Positions 9,250 to 20,518 of a stretch of DNA of 64,000 bases are shown piece by piece. Made by a program: the position numbers and the translations under genes. Under the pieces are notes generated by a model, which was given only the letters and a program-made list of their open reading frames with translations, had not been told where the DNA came from and made no database searches. The stretch covers positions 992,001-1,056,000 of the forward strand of contig NZ_JAIOKB010000001.1 in assembly GCF_019898765.1 (NCBI RefSeq), in the 5' to 3' direction. Position 1 is the first letter of the stretch. Each line of letters begins with the position of its first letter. The DNA comes from Sphingomonas yunnanensis. Lineage in GTDB: Bacteria; Pseudomonadota; Alphaproteobacteria; Sphingomonadales; Sphingomonadaceae.

Positions 9250-10706
9250 AACAGACTCGCGGCCGCCGCCAGCGTCCAGGCCGACAGCGCCGGGATGGCG
9301 AGATAGCCCAGCGGCGAGACGATCACCGCCGCCGCGGCGATCAGCCCGCCTTCGAGCCGGTCACCCTCGCCGAACACGCCCGTGGGCTCGTCGAAGTACA
9401 TCGTCTTGACCAGGCGCAGATAATAATAAGCGCCGATGACGCTGAACACGACGCCGACCACCGCCAGCGGGAACAGCCCCGCCTGCACCGCGGCATAGAA
9501 CACCGCGAACTTGGCGTAGAAGCCGAACAGCGGCGGGATCCCGGCGAGCGAGAACATGAAGATCGCCAGCGCCGCGGCGAGGCCCGGCCGCGTGCGCGAC
9601 AGGCCGGCGAGGCTGTCGATCGTCTCGATCGGCTGGCCATCCGCGTCGCGCATCTGCAACACGACGAGGAAGCTGCCGAGCGTCATCGCGACGTAGATCG
9701 TCATATAGGTCAGCACCGCCGCGACGCCTTCCGGCGTGCCCGCCGCGAGACCGATCAGCGCGAAGCCGACATTGTTGATCGACGAGTAAGCGAGCAGCCG
9801 CTTGATGTTCTGCTGGCCGATCGCGGCGACCGCGCCGAGCAGGATCGAGGCCAGCGCGGCGAAGATCACGATCTGGCGCCACTGCCCCTCGGCCGGGCCC
9901 ATCGCCTCGACCGCGACGCGCACGCCCAGCCCGATCGCCGCCACCTTGGGCGCCGAGGCGAAGAAGGCGGTGACCGGTGTCGGCGCGCCCTCGTACACGT
10001 CGGGCGTCCACATGTGGAACGGCACCGCCGAGATCTTGAAGGCGATGCCCGCGAACACGAAGACCAGCCCGAAGAGCAGCCCGGTCGACTTGGCGTCGCC
10101 GGTCAGCGGCGCGGCGGCATAGGCGCCCGCGATCTCGTCGAACAAGGTCGAGCCGGTGAAGCCGTAGACGAGGCTGATGCCGTAGAGCAGGATCCCGCTC
10201 GCCAGCGCGCCCAGTACGAAATACTTCAGCCCCGCTTCGGCCGAGCGCTGGTCCTGCCGCATGAAGCTCGCCAACACATAAGCGGCGAGGCTCTGCAGCT
10301 CCAGCCCGACGTACAGCGTCAGCAGGTCGGCCGCGGACACCATCATCCCCATGCCCGCCGCGGAGAGCAGGATGAGCACGGGATATTCCGGGCGCAGGTT
10401 GTCACCCGCGGTGCGGCGGAAGAAATCGGGCGCCATCACGATCGCCACCGCGGCGGCGACGTAGATCAGCACCTTGGAGAAAGCGGCGAAGCTGTCGGCG
10501 CGGTACAGGCCATAGAAGGCCTGCCCGCCCGAGGAGGCCGGTCCGATCAAAGCGACACAGGCGCCGGCGAGCACCGCCACGGCGGTCCAGGACACCGCCT
10601 TGGTCGAGGCCGGTCCGCCCCAGGCGGCGACCAGCATCAGCGCGATCGCGCCCAGCCCGAGCACCACCTCGGGCAGCGTCATCGCGAGATTAGCGGCATA
10701 GTCCAT
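9246..10706 (-). CDS. nuoN: NADH:quinone oxidoreductase subunit N
   Basis: A 486-residue antiporter-like membrane subunit of complex I with about 14 transmembrane helices; it forms one of three proton channels in the membrane arm. Family motifs include KYFVLGALASGILLYG and RLLAYSSINNVGFALIGL, with conserved lysines in TM helices. It begins with an ATG sharing one base with the nuoM stop (TAATG), and its own stop overlaps the proposed birA start. It is the last subunit gene of the operon, in the usual order. Confidence 0.96.
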   Translation of the reverse strand: MDYAANLAMTLPEVVLGLGAIALMLVAAWGGPASTKAVSWTAVAVLAGACVALIGPASSGGQAFYGLYRADSFAAFSKVLIYVAAAVAIVMAPDFFRRTAGDNLRPEYPVLILLSAAGMGMMVSAADLLTLYVGLELQSLAAYVLASFMRQDQRSAEAGLKYFVLGALASGILLYGISLVYGFTGSTLFDEIAGAYAAAPLTGDAKSTGLLFGLVFVFAGIAFKISAVPFHMWTPDVYEGAPTPVTAFFASAPKVAAIGLGVRVAVEAMGPAEGQWRQIVIFAALASILLGAVAAIGQQNIKRLLAYSSINNVGFALIGLAAGTPEGVAAVLTYMTIYVAMTLGSFLVVLQMRDADGQPIETIDSLAGLSRTRPGLAAALAIFMFSLAGIPPLFGFYAKFAVFYAAVQAGLFPLAVVGVVFSVIGAYYYLRLVKTMYFDEPTGVFGEGDRLEGGLIAAAAVIVSPLGYLAIPALSAWTLAAAASLF

Positions 10707-12244
10707 TAGTGCGCGCTCCCCTGCGCGTGAGTTTCGGCGTGGGCGGCGGGTACGATGCCGCTGCCTCTCGTCGGCAGCGAGTCACCCGCCGGCCGCGCGC
10801 GATCGATCCGCGCGAGCAGGATCTGCGTGTCCTTGCGCATCGGCGCGAGGAAGCTCTCCGGATAGACACCCATCCACAGCACCGCGGCGGCGATCGGCGC
10901 GAGCAGCCACAATTCGCGCGGGCTGAGGTCCGACATGGCCGCGACCTCCGCCGACTTGATCTCGCCGAACACGACGCGGCGATACAGGTACAGCATGTAC
11001 GCCGCGCCCAGGATGATGCCGGTGGTGCACAGCAACGCGACCGTGGTCGACACCTGGTAGGTGCCCATCAGGCTCAGGATCTCGCCGACGAAGTTGCTCG
11101 TCCCCGGGAGGCCGATGGAGGCCATGGTGAACAGCAGGAACAGCAGAGCGTAGCGCGGCATGTTGATCGCCAGACCGCCGTAACGGCTGATCTCGCGGGT
11201 GTGGAGCCGGTCGTAGATCACGCCGACGCACAGGAACAGCGCGCCCGACACCAAGCCGTGGCCCAGCATCACCATCATCGCGCCCTCGATCCCCTGCGCG
11301 TTGAACGCGAACAGGCCGATCGTGACGATCGCCATGTGCGCGACCGAGGAATAAGCGATCAGCTTCTTCATGTCCGACTGCACCAGCGCGACCAGGCTGG
11401 TGTAGATCACCGCCACCGCGCTCAACCCGAACACCAGCCACACCAGCTGCGCCGAGGCCTCGGGGAACATCGGCAGGCTGAAGCGCAGGAAGCCGTAGCC
11501 GCCTAGCTTGAGCAGCACGCCCGCCAGGATCACCGAGCCGGCGGTCGGCGCCTGCACGTGCGCGTCGGGCAGCCAGGTATGGACCGGCCACATCGGCATC
11601 TTCACCGCGAACGAGGCGAAGAAGGCGAGCCACAGCCAGGTCTGCACCTGCGGCGGGAAGTCGTAGTTCATCAGCGCCGGGATGCTGGTCGTCGCGGCGG
11701 TGATGCTCATGTAAAGCATCGCGATGAACATCAGCAGCGAGCCGAGCAACGTGTACAGGAAGAACTTGTACGAGGCGTAGATCCGGTTCGCGCCGCCCCA
11801 GATGCCGATGATCAAGAACATCGGGATCAGGCCGGCCTCGAAGAAGATGTAGAAGAGGAACAGGTCCTGCGCCGCGAAGGTGCCGATCATCAGCACCTCG
11901 GTGAACAGGAACGCGCTCATATATTCCGGCACGCGCTTCTCGATCGCCTGCCAGCTGGCACCGATGCAGATCGGCATCAGGAAGACCGACAGCACGATCA
12001 GCAGCAGCGCGTAGCCGTCGATGCCGAGCGCCCAGCCGAAGCGGCCGAACAAGGGCGCATATTCGACGAACTGCCACTGCGCGCCGCCGATGTCGTACGA
12101 CAGCCACAGCACGACGCCGAGCGCGAGGTTCACCAGCGTCGCGGCCAGCGCGGTCCAGCGCGCGGTCGAGGGCGAGAGGAAGAGGCACGCGACCGCCGCG
12201 GCGGCCGGGATCGCGAGCATCAGCGAGAGGATCGGGAACGACAC
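10706..12244 (-). CDS. nuoM: NADH:quinone oxidoreductase subunit M
   Basis: A 512-residue antiporter-like subunit of the complex I membrane arm. The conserved glutamate lies in the GTFAAQDLFLFYIFFEAGLI-type segment, and the channel motif is around KMPMWPVHTWLPDAHVQAPT, with SDMKKLIAYSSVAHMA further on. A soluble C-terminal tail ends in HAETHAQGSAH. It starts 13 bases after nuoL and overlaps nuoN by one base. Confidence 0.96.
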   Translation of the reverse strand: MSFPILSLMLAIPAAAAVACLFLSPSTARWTALAATLVNLALGVVLWLSYDIGGAQWQFVEYAPLFGRFGWALGIDGYALLLIVLSVFLMPICIGASWQAIEKRVPEYMSAFLFTEVLMIGTFAAQDLFLFYIFFEAGLIPMFLIIGIWGGANRIYASYKFFLYTLLGSLLMFIAMLYMSITAATTSIPALMNYDFPPQVQTWLWLAFFASFAVKMPMWPVHTWLPDAHVQAPTAGSVILAGVLLKLGGYGFLRFSLPMFPEASAQLVWLVFGLSAVAVIYTSLVALVQSDMKKLIAYSSVAHMAIVTIGLFAFNAQGIEGAMMVMLGHGLVSGALFLCVGVIYDRLHTREISRYGGLAINMPRYALLFLLFTMASIGLPGTSNFVGEILSLMGTYQVSTTVALLCTTGIILGAAYMLYLYRRVVFGEIKSAEVAAMSDLSPRELWLLAPIAAAVLWMGVYPESFLAPMRKDTQILLARIDRARPAGDSLPTRGSGIVPAAHAETHAQGSAH

Positions 12245-12257
12245 GTGATGGAGCCCC

Positions 12258-14396
12258 TCAGCCCGCGATCGCCCAGGTGACCGCGGCGGTGAGCCCGATC
12301 AGCATGACGAACGCGTAGGTATAGACATAGCCGGTCTGCAGGCGGCCGGCGACGCGGCTGCCGACCTGCACCACCCAGGCGGAGCCGTTCGGCCCGAAGC
12401 GGTCGATCGCCCCCTCATCGCCGCGGTGCCACAGCAGGCGACCGATCGCGAAGGCGGGGCGGACGAACAGGAAGTGGTACAACTCGTCGAAATACCATTT
12501 CCGCAGCAGGAACTGGTAGAGCGGCTGGAAGGTGTCGGCGAACTTGGCCGGCAGCTCGGGCGAGCGGATGTAGGTCAGGTAGGCGATCACGAACCCGCTG
12601 AGCATCACGATCGTCGCGGCCAGCTGCACCAGCAGCGGCACCTGGTGCATCGCGTGCATGAGATGCTCGTTGAAGTAGAGCGCGCCCTTCCAGAAGCCGC
12701 CTGCCGTCTCCGGATCGATGAACCAGTGATGGAAGACGAAGCCCGCAGCGACCGCGCCGATCGACAGCACGATCAGCGGGATCAGCATCGGCAGCGGGCT
12801 CTCGTGCGGGTGATAGCCGCCGGTACCCTTGGGGATCTCGTTGAACCCGCGCGACTCCACCGCGGGTGCGTGGCCGGAGTCCTCGCCCGCGGGATCGGGA
12901 TGATGCGCGTCGTCATGGCCGTGCGCGTGCGCGCTGCCGTGCTCCGCTGCGTGCGCATGGTCGTGATGCGTGTCATGCGCGTGATCGTGGCCGTGCGCGT
13001 CGTGCAGCGCGTGCTGGATGTGCTCCGAGGCGGCCCAGCGCGGCTCGCCCCAGAAGGTCAGGAACATGAGGCGCCAGGAATAGAAGCTCGTCAGCAGCGC
13101 GGCGAACACGCCCACCATCGAGGCCACCGGCGAGCCGGCCGCCCAGGCCACCTCGATGATCGCGTCCTTCGAGTGATAGCCCGCGAAGCCGCCGATGCCG
13201 TAGATACCGACGCCGGTGATCGCCAGCGTGCCCAGCAGCATGCCCCAGAAGGTGATCGGGATCGCCTTCCGCAGCCCGCCGTAATAGCGCATGTCCTGCT
13301 CGTGATGCATCGCGTGGATCACCGAGCCCGCGCCGAGGAACAGCAGCGCCTTGAAGAAGGCGTGCGTGAACAGGTGGAACATCGCCGCGCCATAGGCGCC
13401 GACGCCCGCGGCGAAGAACATGTAGCCGAGCTGCGAGCAGGTCGAGTAAGCGATCACGCGCTTGATGTCGGTCTGCGTCGTGCCGACGGTCGCGGCGAAC
13501 AGGCAGGTCGCGGCGCCGATGAAGGTCACGAAGCCCATCGCGGTCGGCGAGGTCTGGAACATCGGCGACAGGCGGCACACCATGAAGACGCCCGCGGTCA
13601 CCATCGTCGCGGCGTGGATCAGCGCCGACACCGGGGTCGGCCCCTCCATCGCGTCGGGCAGCCAGGTGTGCAGGCCGAGCTGCGCGGACTTGCCCATCGC
13701 GCCGACGAACAGCAGCAGGCACAGCACCGTCATCGTGTCGGCGCGGAACCACAGGAAGCCGATCGTCGAGCCCGCCATCGACGGCGCCGCGGCCAGGATC
13801 GCCGGGATCGAGACGGTGTTGAAGACCAGATAGGTGCCGAAGATGCCGAGCATGAAGCCGAGGTCGCCGACGCGGTTGACCACGAAGGCCTTGATCGCCG
13901 CGGCGTTGGCGCTCGGCTTGCGGAACCAGAAGCCGATCAGCAGGTAGCTCGCGAGACCGACGCCCTCCCAGCCGAAGAACATTTGGATGAGATTGTCCGC
14001 GGTCACCAGCATCAGCATCGCGAAGGTGAACAGCGACAGATAGGCGAAGAAGCGCGGCTGGTCCGGGTCCTCGCTCATATAGCCCCAGCTATAGAGGTGG
14101 ACCAGCGCCGAGACGCTGGTGATCACCACCAGCATCACCGCGGTCAGCGCGTCGACGCGGAGCGCCCAGGACACGTCGAACGTGCCCGAGTGGATGAAGT
14201 GCAGCACGGGAGTCACCGTCGCCTCGTTCGCGCCCGTGAGGAAGCCGATGAAGATCGGCCACGAGAGCGCGCTCGCGAGGAACAGCCCGCCGGTGGTGAT
14301 CGCCTTGGGCAGCGTCGCGCCGAACGACTTGTTGGCGAAGCCGGCGACGATCGCCGCGACCAGCGGCACGAAGACGATGAAGAGGATCGACGTCAC
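12258..14396 (-). CDS. nuoL: NADH:quinone oxidoreductase subunit L, with His-rich insertion
   Basis: The distal antiporter-like subunit of complex I, whose C-terminal amphipathic helix runs along the membrane arm. Motifs GWEGVGLASYLLIGFW, the TWLPDAMEGPTPVSALIHAA channel segment and the TDIKRVIAYSTCSQLGYMF block are intact. At 712 residues it is longer than the E. coli protein (613). Part of the excess is a hydrophilic insertion at about residues 459-511 with 18 histidines in roughly 53 residues (repeats such as HDAHGHDHAHD), lying between membrane helices. Such loops occur in some alphaproteobacterial NuoL proteins and could bind metal or buffer protons; that is inference. It lies seven bases after nuoK. 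Confidence 0.95.
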   Translation of the reverse strand: MTSILFIVFVPLVAAIVAGFANKSFGATLPKAITTGGLFLASALSWPIFIGFLTGANEATVTPVLHFIHSGTFDVSWALRVDALTAVMLVVITSVSALVHLYSWGYMSEDPDQPRFFAYLSLFTFAMLMLVTADNLIQMFFGWEGVGLASYLLIGFWFRKPSANAAAIKAFVVNRVGDLGFMLGIFGTYLVFNTVSIPAILAAAPSMAGSTIGFLWFRADTMTVLCLLLFVGAMGKSAQLGLHTWLPDAMEGPTPVSALIHAATMVTAGVFMVCRLSPMFQTSPTAMGFVTFIGAATCLFAATVGTTQTDIKRVIAYSTCSQLGYMFFAAGVGAYGAAMFHLFTHAFFKALLFLGAGSVIHAMHHEQDMRYYGGLRKAIPITFWGMLLGTLAITGVGIYGIGGFAGYHSKDAIIEVAWAAGSPVASMVGVFAALLTSFYSWRLMFLTFWGEPRWAASEHIQHALHDAHGHDHAHDTHHDHAHAAEHGSAHAHGHDDAHHPDPAGEDSGHAPAVESRGFNEIPKGTGGYHPHESPLPMLIPLIVLSIGAVAAGFVFHHWFIDPETAGGFWKGALYFNEHLMHAMHQVPLLVQLAATIVMLSGFVIAYLTYIRSPELPAKFADTFQPLYQFLLRKWYFDELYHFLFVRPAFAIGRLLWHRGDEGAIDRFGPNGSAWVVQVGSRVAGRLQTGYVYTYAFVMLIGLTAAVTWAIAG

Positions 14397-14403
14397 GGGC
14401 GGA

Positions 14404-14718
14404 TTACCCCTTCATCCGGCTGGGATCGTCGACCGAGATCGAGCCGCGACCGCGGAAGAAGATCACGAGGATGGCGAGCCCGATCGCGGCCTCGCCGGCC
14501 GCGACGGTCAGCACGAACATCGCGAAGACCTGGCCGACCAGGTCGTTGAGCGCCGCCGAGAAGGCGACGAGGTTGATGTTCACCGCCAGCAGGATCAGCT
14601 CGATCGCCATCAGGATGACGATGATGTTCTTGCGGTTCAGGAATATGCCCAGCACCCCCATGGTGAACAGCAGCGCCGCCACCACCAGGTAATGGACCAG
14701 GCCGACCCCGCCCGACAT
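14404..14718 (-). CDS. nuoK: NADH:quinone oxidoreductase subunit K
   Basis: A 104-residue subunit with three membrane helices at the base of the complex I membrane arm. The two conserved glutamates are visible in [17 protein letters not shown] and in [17 protein letters not shown] at 14730, overlapping the nuoJ stop (GTGA) and preceded by a G-rich stretch, would add four residues (MSGA) and is a credible alternative start. Confidence 0.94.
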   Translation of the reverse strand: MSGGVGLVHYLVVAALLFTMGVLGIFLNRKNIIVILMAIELILLAVNINLVAFSAALNDLVGQVFAMFVLTVAAGEAAIGLAILVIFFRGRGSISVDDPSRMKG

Positions 14719-14726
14719 GGCTCCGC

Positions 14727-15338
14727 TCACAGCTGTACCCCCTGGCCGATCTCCGGCCGCATGTTGCGCGTCGCGTCCTGCGGACGCCGCGCGTTCTGCC
14801 GCGCGATATTCTGGTAGCGCGAACCCGAGCGCTCGCGGTGGGTCAGCACGATCGCGCCGATCATCGCCACCAGCAGCACCAGCCCCGCCCCTTCGAAGAT
14901 GAAGAGGTAGCGCGTGTACAGCAGCTCGCCGATCTGGACGATGTTCGACTTGGCCGCGACGGTCGGCGCCGCGCGCCGCGCCAGATCGATCCCGCCCGCG
15001 CTCCACGCGCCGACTCCGATCAGGATCTCCGCCACCAGCGCCACCGCCAGCACCAGGCCGATGCCGAAATAGCGCACGAAGCCCGCGCGCAGCTCGGCGA
15101 AGTCGATGTCGAGCATCATCACGACGAACAGGAACAGCACCGCGACCGCCCCGACATAGACGATCACCAGCAGCATCGCGATGAACTCGGCGCCGACCAG
15201 CACCATCAGCCCCGCGGCGTTGAAGAAGGCGAGGATCAGCCACAGCACCGAGTGGACCGGGTTCCGCGACGAGATCGTCATCGCGCCCGAGACCAGCACG
15301 ACGAGCGCGAAGAGATAGAAGGCGATGGCCTGGATCAT
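14727..15338 (-). CDS. nuoJ: NADH:quinone oxidoreductase subunit J
   Basis: A 203-residue membrane subunit with five helices. The family signature [19 protein letters not shown], followed by [25 protein letters not shown] (the pi-bulge helix TM3), is clear. I chose ATG 15338 ([11 protein letters not shown]), which matches the usual family N-terminus, over an in-frame GTG at 15362. Its C-terminus is hydrophilic and Arg-rich. A 27-codon ORF ends one base upstream. Confidence 0.94.
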   Translation of the reverse strand: MIQAIAFYLFALVVLVSGAMTISSRNPVHSVLWLILAFFNAAGLMVLVGAEFIAMLLVIVYVGAVAVLFLFVVMMLDIDFAELRAGFVRYFGIGLVLAVALVAEILIGVGAWSAGGIDLARRAAPTVAAKSNIVQIGELLYTRYLFIFEGAGLVLLVAMIGAIVLTHRERSGSRYQNIARQNARRPQDATRNMRPEIGQGVQL

Positions 15339-15339
15339 C

Positions 15340-15423
15340 TCACGCTGCCCCCAATTCGGCACCGCGGCGGCGCGCGGTCGAGAAAACCGCGGCCGTGGCC
15401 GCGGTGATGTCCGTCAGAATCAT
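15340..15423 (-). CDS. Possible 27-residue leader ORF between nuoI and nuoJ
   Basis: The only interruption of the tightly packed subunit genes in this part of the operon is an 87-base gap that contains an ATG with AGGGG seven bases upstream and a 27-codon frame (MILTDITAATAAVFSTARRR, then six more residues), ending one base before the nuoJ ATG. It may be a coupling peptide that delivers ribosomes to nuoJ, whose own ribosome-binding site is weak. There is no family match and it could be chance. Confidence 0.3.
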   Translation of the reverse strand: MILTDITAATAAVFSTARRRGAELGAA

Positions 15424-15449
15424 GTCGACCCCTGAAATCACGCGAGCGC

Positions 15450-15935
15450 CTACCGGTACGGCGCGTCGGCGGCAAGGTTGGCCGCGATCGCGCGCTCCCA
15501 GCGGTCGCCGTTGTCGAGCAGCTTGGCCTTGTCGTAGATCAGCTCCTCGCGCGTCTCGGTGGCGAACTCGAAGTTCGGCCCCTCGACCACCGCGTCGACC
15601 GGGCACGCCTCGGCGCACAGGCCGCAGTAGATGCACTTGGTCATGTCGATGTCGTAGCGCGTCGTGCGGCGGCTGCCGTCGTCGCGCGGCTCGGCCTCGA
15701 TCGTGATCGCCTGCGCCGGGCACACCGCCTCGCACAGTTTGCACGCGATGCAGCGCTCCTCGCCGTTGGGATAGCGGCGCAGCGCGTGCTCGCCGCGGAA
15801 GCGCGGGCTGATCGGATTCTTCTCGAACGGATAGTTGATCGTCGCCTTCGGCTTGAAGAAATACTTCAGCGTCAGCGCGTGCGCCTTCACGAACTCGTAG
15901 AGCGTGAACGCCTTGATCGTCTGCGCGATACCCAT
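15450..15935 (-). CDS. nuoI: NADH:quinone oxidoreductase subunit I
   Basis: A 161-residue ferredoxin-like subunit of the peripheral arm carrying clusters N6a and N6b. Two CxxCxxCxxxCP motifs are intact: Cys62, 65, 68, 72 and Cys101, 104, 107, 111. An amphipathic N-terminal segment (residues 1-35) is typical of alphaproteobacterial and mitochondrial (TYKY) forms. It starts two bases after the nuoH stop. Confidence 0.97.
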   Translation of the reverse strand: MGIAQTIKAFTLYEFVKAHALTLKYFFKPKATINYPFEKNPISPRFRGEHALRRYPNGEERCIACKLCEAVCPAQAITIEAEPRDDGSRRTTRYDIDMTKCIYCGLCAEACPVDAVVEGPNFEFATETREELIYDKAKLLDNGDRWERAIAANLAADAPYR

Positions 15936-15937
15936 CT

Positions 15938-16984
15938 TCAAACTCCCACGCGCATGAACATCAGCACGCCCGACACCAGGAACACCCAGAACAGCGACAG
16001 CGGCAGGAACACCTTCCACCCCAGCCGCATCAGCTGGTCGTAGCGGTAGCGCGGCACCGTCGCCTTGATCCACGAGAACACGAAGAAGAAGAACAGGATC
16101 TTGGCGAACAGCCAGATGATCCCTGGCACCGCGTAGAGCGGTGCCCAGTCGAGCGGCGGCAGGTAGCCACCCCAGAACAGCGTGGCGTTGAGCGTGCACA
16201 TTAGCAGCACGTTCGCGTACTCGCCGAGCCAGTAGAGCGCGAACGCCATCGAGCTGTACTCGGTCTGGTAGCCCGCGACGAGCTCGCTCTCCGCCTCGGT
16301 GAGGTCGAACGGCGCGCGCTGCGTCTCCGCCAGCGACGAGATCAGGAACACGACGCTCATCGGGAACAGCAGGGGATTGAACCCGAAACCGTTGATGAAA
16401 CCGTACAACCCACGCTGAGCCTGGACGATGCCGGTCAGGTTGAACGTCCCCGCCCACATCACCACCGAGATCAGCACGAAGCCGATCGCGACCTCGTAGC
16501 TCACCATCTGCGCCGCGGCGCGGATCGCCGAGAAGAACGGGTATTTCGAGTTGGACGACCAGCCGGCGAGGATGATGCCGTACACGCCGAGCGACGAGGC
16601 CGCGAGCACGTAGAGCAGCCCGACGTTGATGTCGGCGAGCACCACGCTCGGCTGGAACGGGACCACCGCCCAGACGATCAGCGCCACCGTGAAGGTGATG
16701 ATCGGCGCGAGCAGGAACAGCCCGCGGTTCGCCGCCGAGGGGACGATCGTCTCCTGCAGGAATACCTTGAGCCCGTCCGCGAACGACTGGAGCAGCCCGA
16801 ACGGCCCGACCACGTTGGGGCCGCGGCGCAGCGCCATCGCCGCCCAGATCTTGCGGTCGGCGTAGATGATCATCGCCACCGACAGCATCAACGGCAGCGC
16901 GATCGCGAGGATGCCCACGATCGTCGCCAGGAACCACGCCCAGCCATAAGGCAGGCCCAGCGAAGTGTTGAAGAAGCTGGTCAC
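15938..16984 (-). CDS. nuoH: NADH:quinone oxidoreductase subunit H
   Basis: A 348-residue subunit with eight membrane helices that lines the quinone-binding chamber at the junction of the two arms. The signature [19 protein letters not shown] and the charged loop [17 protein letters not shown] are intact. Translation starts at a GTG overlapping the nuoG stop by four bases (GTGA). Confidence 0.96.
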   Translation of the reverse strand: MTSFFNTSLGLPYGWAWFLATIVGILAIALPLMLSVAMIIYADRKIWAAMALRRGPNVVGPFGLLQSFADGLKVFLQETIVPSAANRGLFLLAPIITFTVALIVWAVVPFQPSVVLADINVGLLYVLAASSLGVYGIILAGWSSNSKYPFFSAIRAAAQMVSYEVAIGFVLISVVMWAGTFNLTGIVQAQRGLYGFINGFGFNPLLFPMSVVFLISSLAETQRAPFDLTEAESELVAGYQTEYSSMAFALYWLGEYANVLLMCTLNATLFWGGYLPPLDWAPLYAVPGIIWLFAKILFFFFVFSWIKATVPRYRYDQLMRLGWKVFLPLSLFWVFLVSGVLMFMRVGV

Positions 16985-18974
16985 TCCGCCGCCTCCGCGA
17001 AACTCTCACCATGGACCAGTTCGGCCGAGCAGCGCTGCATCGTCGGCGACGCGCGGCAGATCGCGTTGGTGAGGTAGAAGTCCTTGATCGGATAGCCGTC
17101 GAGCACGCCCTCGGCGGTGCCGCCGAGCGCCGGCGGGTTCCACGCGAAGGTCTTCAGACCCAGCGTCGACAGCTCGGGGCAGTCGAGCGCCATCGCCGCG
17201 CGCAGCTCGTCGATCGTGTCGAACGCCAAAGTGCAGCCGAGCTTCTCGCTGAGCGCGCGGAAGATCGTCCAGTCCTCGCGCGCGTCGCCCGGCGGGAACA
17301 CCGCGCGCTCGCCGCGCTGCACGCGCCCCTCGAGGTTGACGTAGGTGCCCGACTTCTCGGCATAGCTCGCCGCCGGCAGGATCACGTCGGCGTGGTGCGC
17401 GCCGCGATCGCCGTGGTGGCCGACATAGACCTTGAAGCCGGTGAAGCGCGCGTGGTCGCACTCGTCGGCGCCGAGGAAGAAGCTGAGCTTGGCGTCATAC
17501 AGCGCCGCGATCCCGGCCTTCTGCGCAAAGCCGAGCATCAGCCCGCCCATCCGGCTAGCGGCCATGTGGACGACGTTGAAGCCGTTCCACCCGTCCTTCA
17601 CCAGGCCCAGCTTGTCGACCAGCGCGAGCGCCGCGCCGTGCGCGCCCTTGAGCGCGGCGCCGCCGACGATCACCATCGGCTTGGCCGCGCCGGCGAACGC
17701 CTCGGTGACGCGCTCCGGCAGGCTGCCGAGCACCGCCAGATCCGCGCCGAGCCACTCGACCTTGTAGGTCAGCTCGGTCTCGGGGCCGATCGCGAAGACC
17801 TTGGCGCCCTTCTTGATCGCCTTGCGGATGCGCGTGTTCACCAGCGGCGCCTCCCAGCGCAGGTTGGTGCCGATCAGCAGGATCGCGTCCGCCTCCTCGG
17901 TGCCCGCGATCGTGGTGTTGAAGTTCACCGCGGCGAGGCTCGACGTGTCATAGTCCATGCCGGTCTGCCGCCCCTCGAGCAGCGACGAGCCGAGCTCCTT
18001 GAGCAGCGCCTTGGCCGCGAACATCGTCTCGCAGTCGACCAGGTCACCCGCTACCGCCGCGACCGAGCCGCCGTGGTCGACCGAAGCGATCGCGGCGAAC
18101 GCCTCGTCCCAGGTCACCGGATGGAGCTTGCCGTCGCGCCGCACATAGGGGCGATCGAGCCGCTTGCGCACCAGGCCGTCGACGGCGTGGCGCGTCTTGT
18201 CGGTCGCCCACTCCTCGTTGACCTCGTCGTTGACGCGCGGGACGCAGCGCAGCACCTGCCGCCCGCGGCTGTCGAGCCGGATGTTGGTGCCGACCGCGTC
18301 CATCACGTCGATCGTCAGCGTCTTGCGCAGCTCCCACGGGCGCGCCTCGAAGGCGTAGGGCTTGCTGGTCAGCGCGCCGACCGGGCACAAATCGACGACA
18401 TTGCCCGACAGCTCGCTCGACACCGCCTCCTCGAGATAGGAGGTGATCTGCATGTTCTCGCCGCGGTAGATCGCGCCGATCTCCTCGACCCCGGCGACCT
18501 CCTCGGCGAAGCGGACGCAGCGCGTGCACTGGATGCAGCGGGTCATGATCGTCTTGACGATCGGGCCCATGTACTTCTCGGTCACCGCGCGCTTGTTCTC
18601 GGCGTAGCGCGAGTGGCCGCGGCCGTAGGCGACCGACTGGTCCTGCAGGTCGCACTCGCCGCCCTGATCGCAGATCGGGCAGTCGAGCGGGTGGTTGATC
18701 AGCAGGAATTCCATGATGCCCTCGCGGGCATGCTTCACCATCGGCGTGGTGGTGAAGATCTCCTGGTTCTCCGCGGCGGGCAGCGCGCACGAGGCCTGCG
18801 GCTTGGGCGGCCCCGGCTTCACCTCGACGAGGCACATCCGGCAGTTGCCCGCGATCGACAGCCGCTCGTGGTAACAGAAGCGCGGGATCTCCTTGCCGGC
18901 CAGCTCGCACGCCTGCAGCACGGTGGCACCCTGCGGCACCTCGATCTCGACTCCGTCGACTTTGACCTTTGGCA

Positions 18975-18975
<1 letters not shown>
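16981..18975 (-). CDS. nuoG: NADH:quinone oxidoreductase subunit G
   Basis: The 664-residue iron-sulfur scaffold of the peripheral arm. The N-terminal [2Fe-2S] ligands are Cys34, 45, 48 and 63; next come a His/Cys [4Fe-4S] segment ([18 protein letters not shown]) and the ferredoxin-like [10 protein letters not shown] motif, then a molybdopterin-oxidoreductase-like domain that in this family no longer binds the cofactor. The true start is the ATG at 18975 ([16 protein letters not shown]), sharing its A with the nuoF stop (TAATG). The length fits the short alphaproteobacterial form. Confidence 0.96.
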
Positions 18976-20284
<1,309 letters not shown>

Positions 20285-20288
<4 letters not shown>

Positions 20289-20518
20289 GCGTTCCCATTC
20301 CGCAGGTCGATCCGGCGCTCGATCCGGTCGAGCCTGCCCTCGATCCGGTCCAGCCGATGCGTGATCCCGGCGTTCGACACGGTCAGGCCCGAGAGATGGT
20401 CCTCCACCGGCGCCATGCGCATCTTCAGGTCACCCAGTTCCAGGCCGAACGAGTCCATCTTGCCGTTCAGCCGCTTGAGCAGCTCCAAGGTGTGGCCGGC
20501 GATGTCGATCTCACCCAT
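20285..20518 (-). CDS. Small coiled-coil protein inside the nuo operon, copy 2 (between nuoE and nuoF)
   Basis: A 77-residue protein with no family that I recognise. It starts with an ATG sharing a base with the nuoE stop (TGATG), and its TGA overlaps the nuoF ATG by four bases. This packing makes it a real translated gene rather than spacer. The C-terminal half has a heptad-like run ([19 protein letters not shown]) that predicts a short coiled coil. It is related to the ORF between nuoD and nuoE: both carry DLKxRMxxVExHL, then RLDR and RIExRxDL at the same spacing. The partner is unknown; an assembly or stability factor for the NuoE-NuoF module is a hypothesis only. Confidence 0.75.

Noticed and set aside
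12426..14549. A 707-codon plus-strand open frame opposite nuoL and nuoK
   Set aside because: Shadow of membrane-protein genes, seen as a His/Arg/Glu-rich reverse translation.
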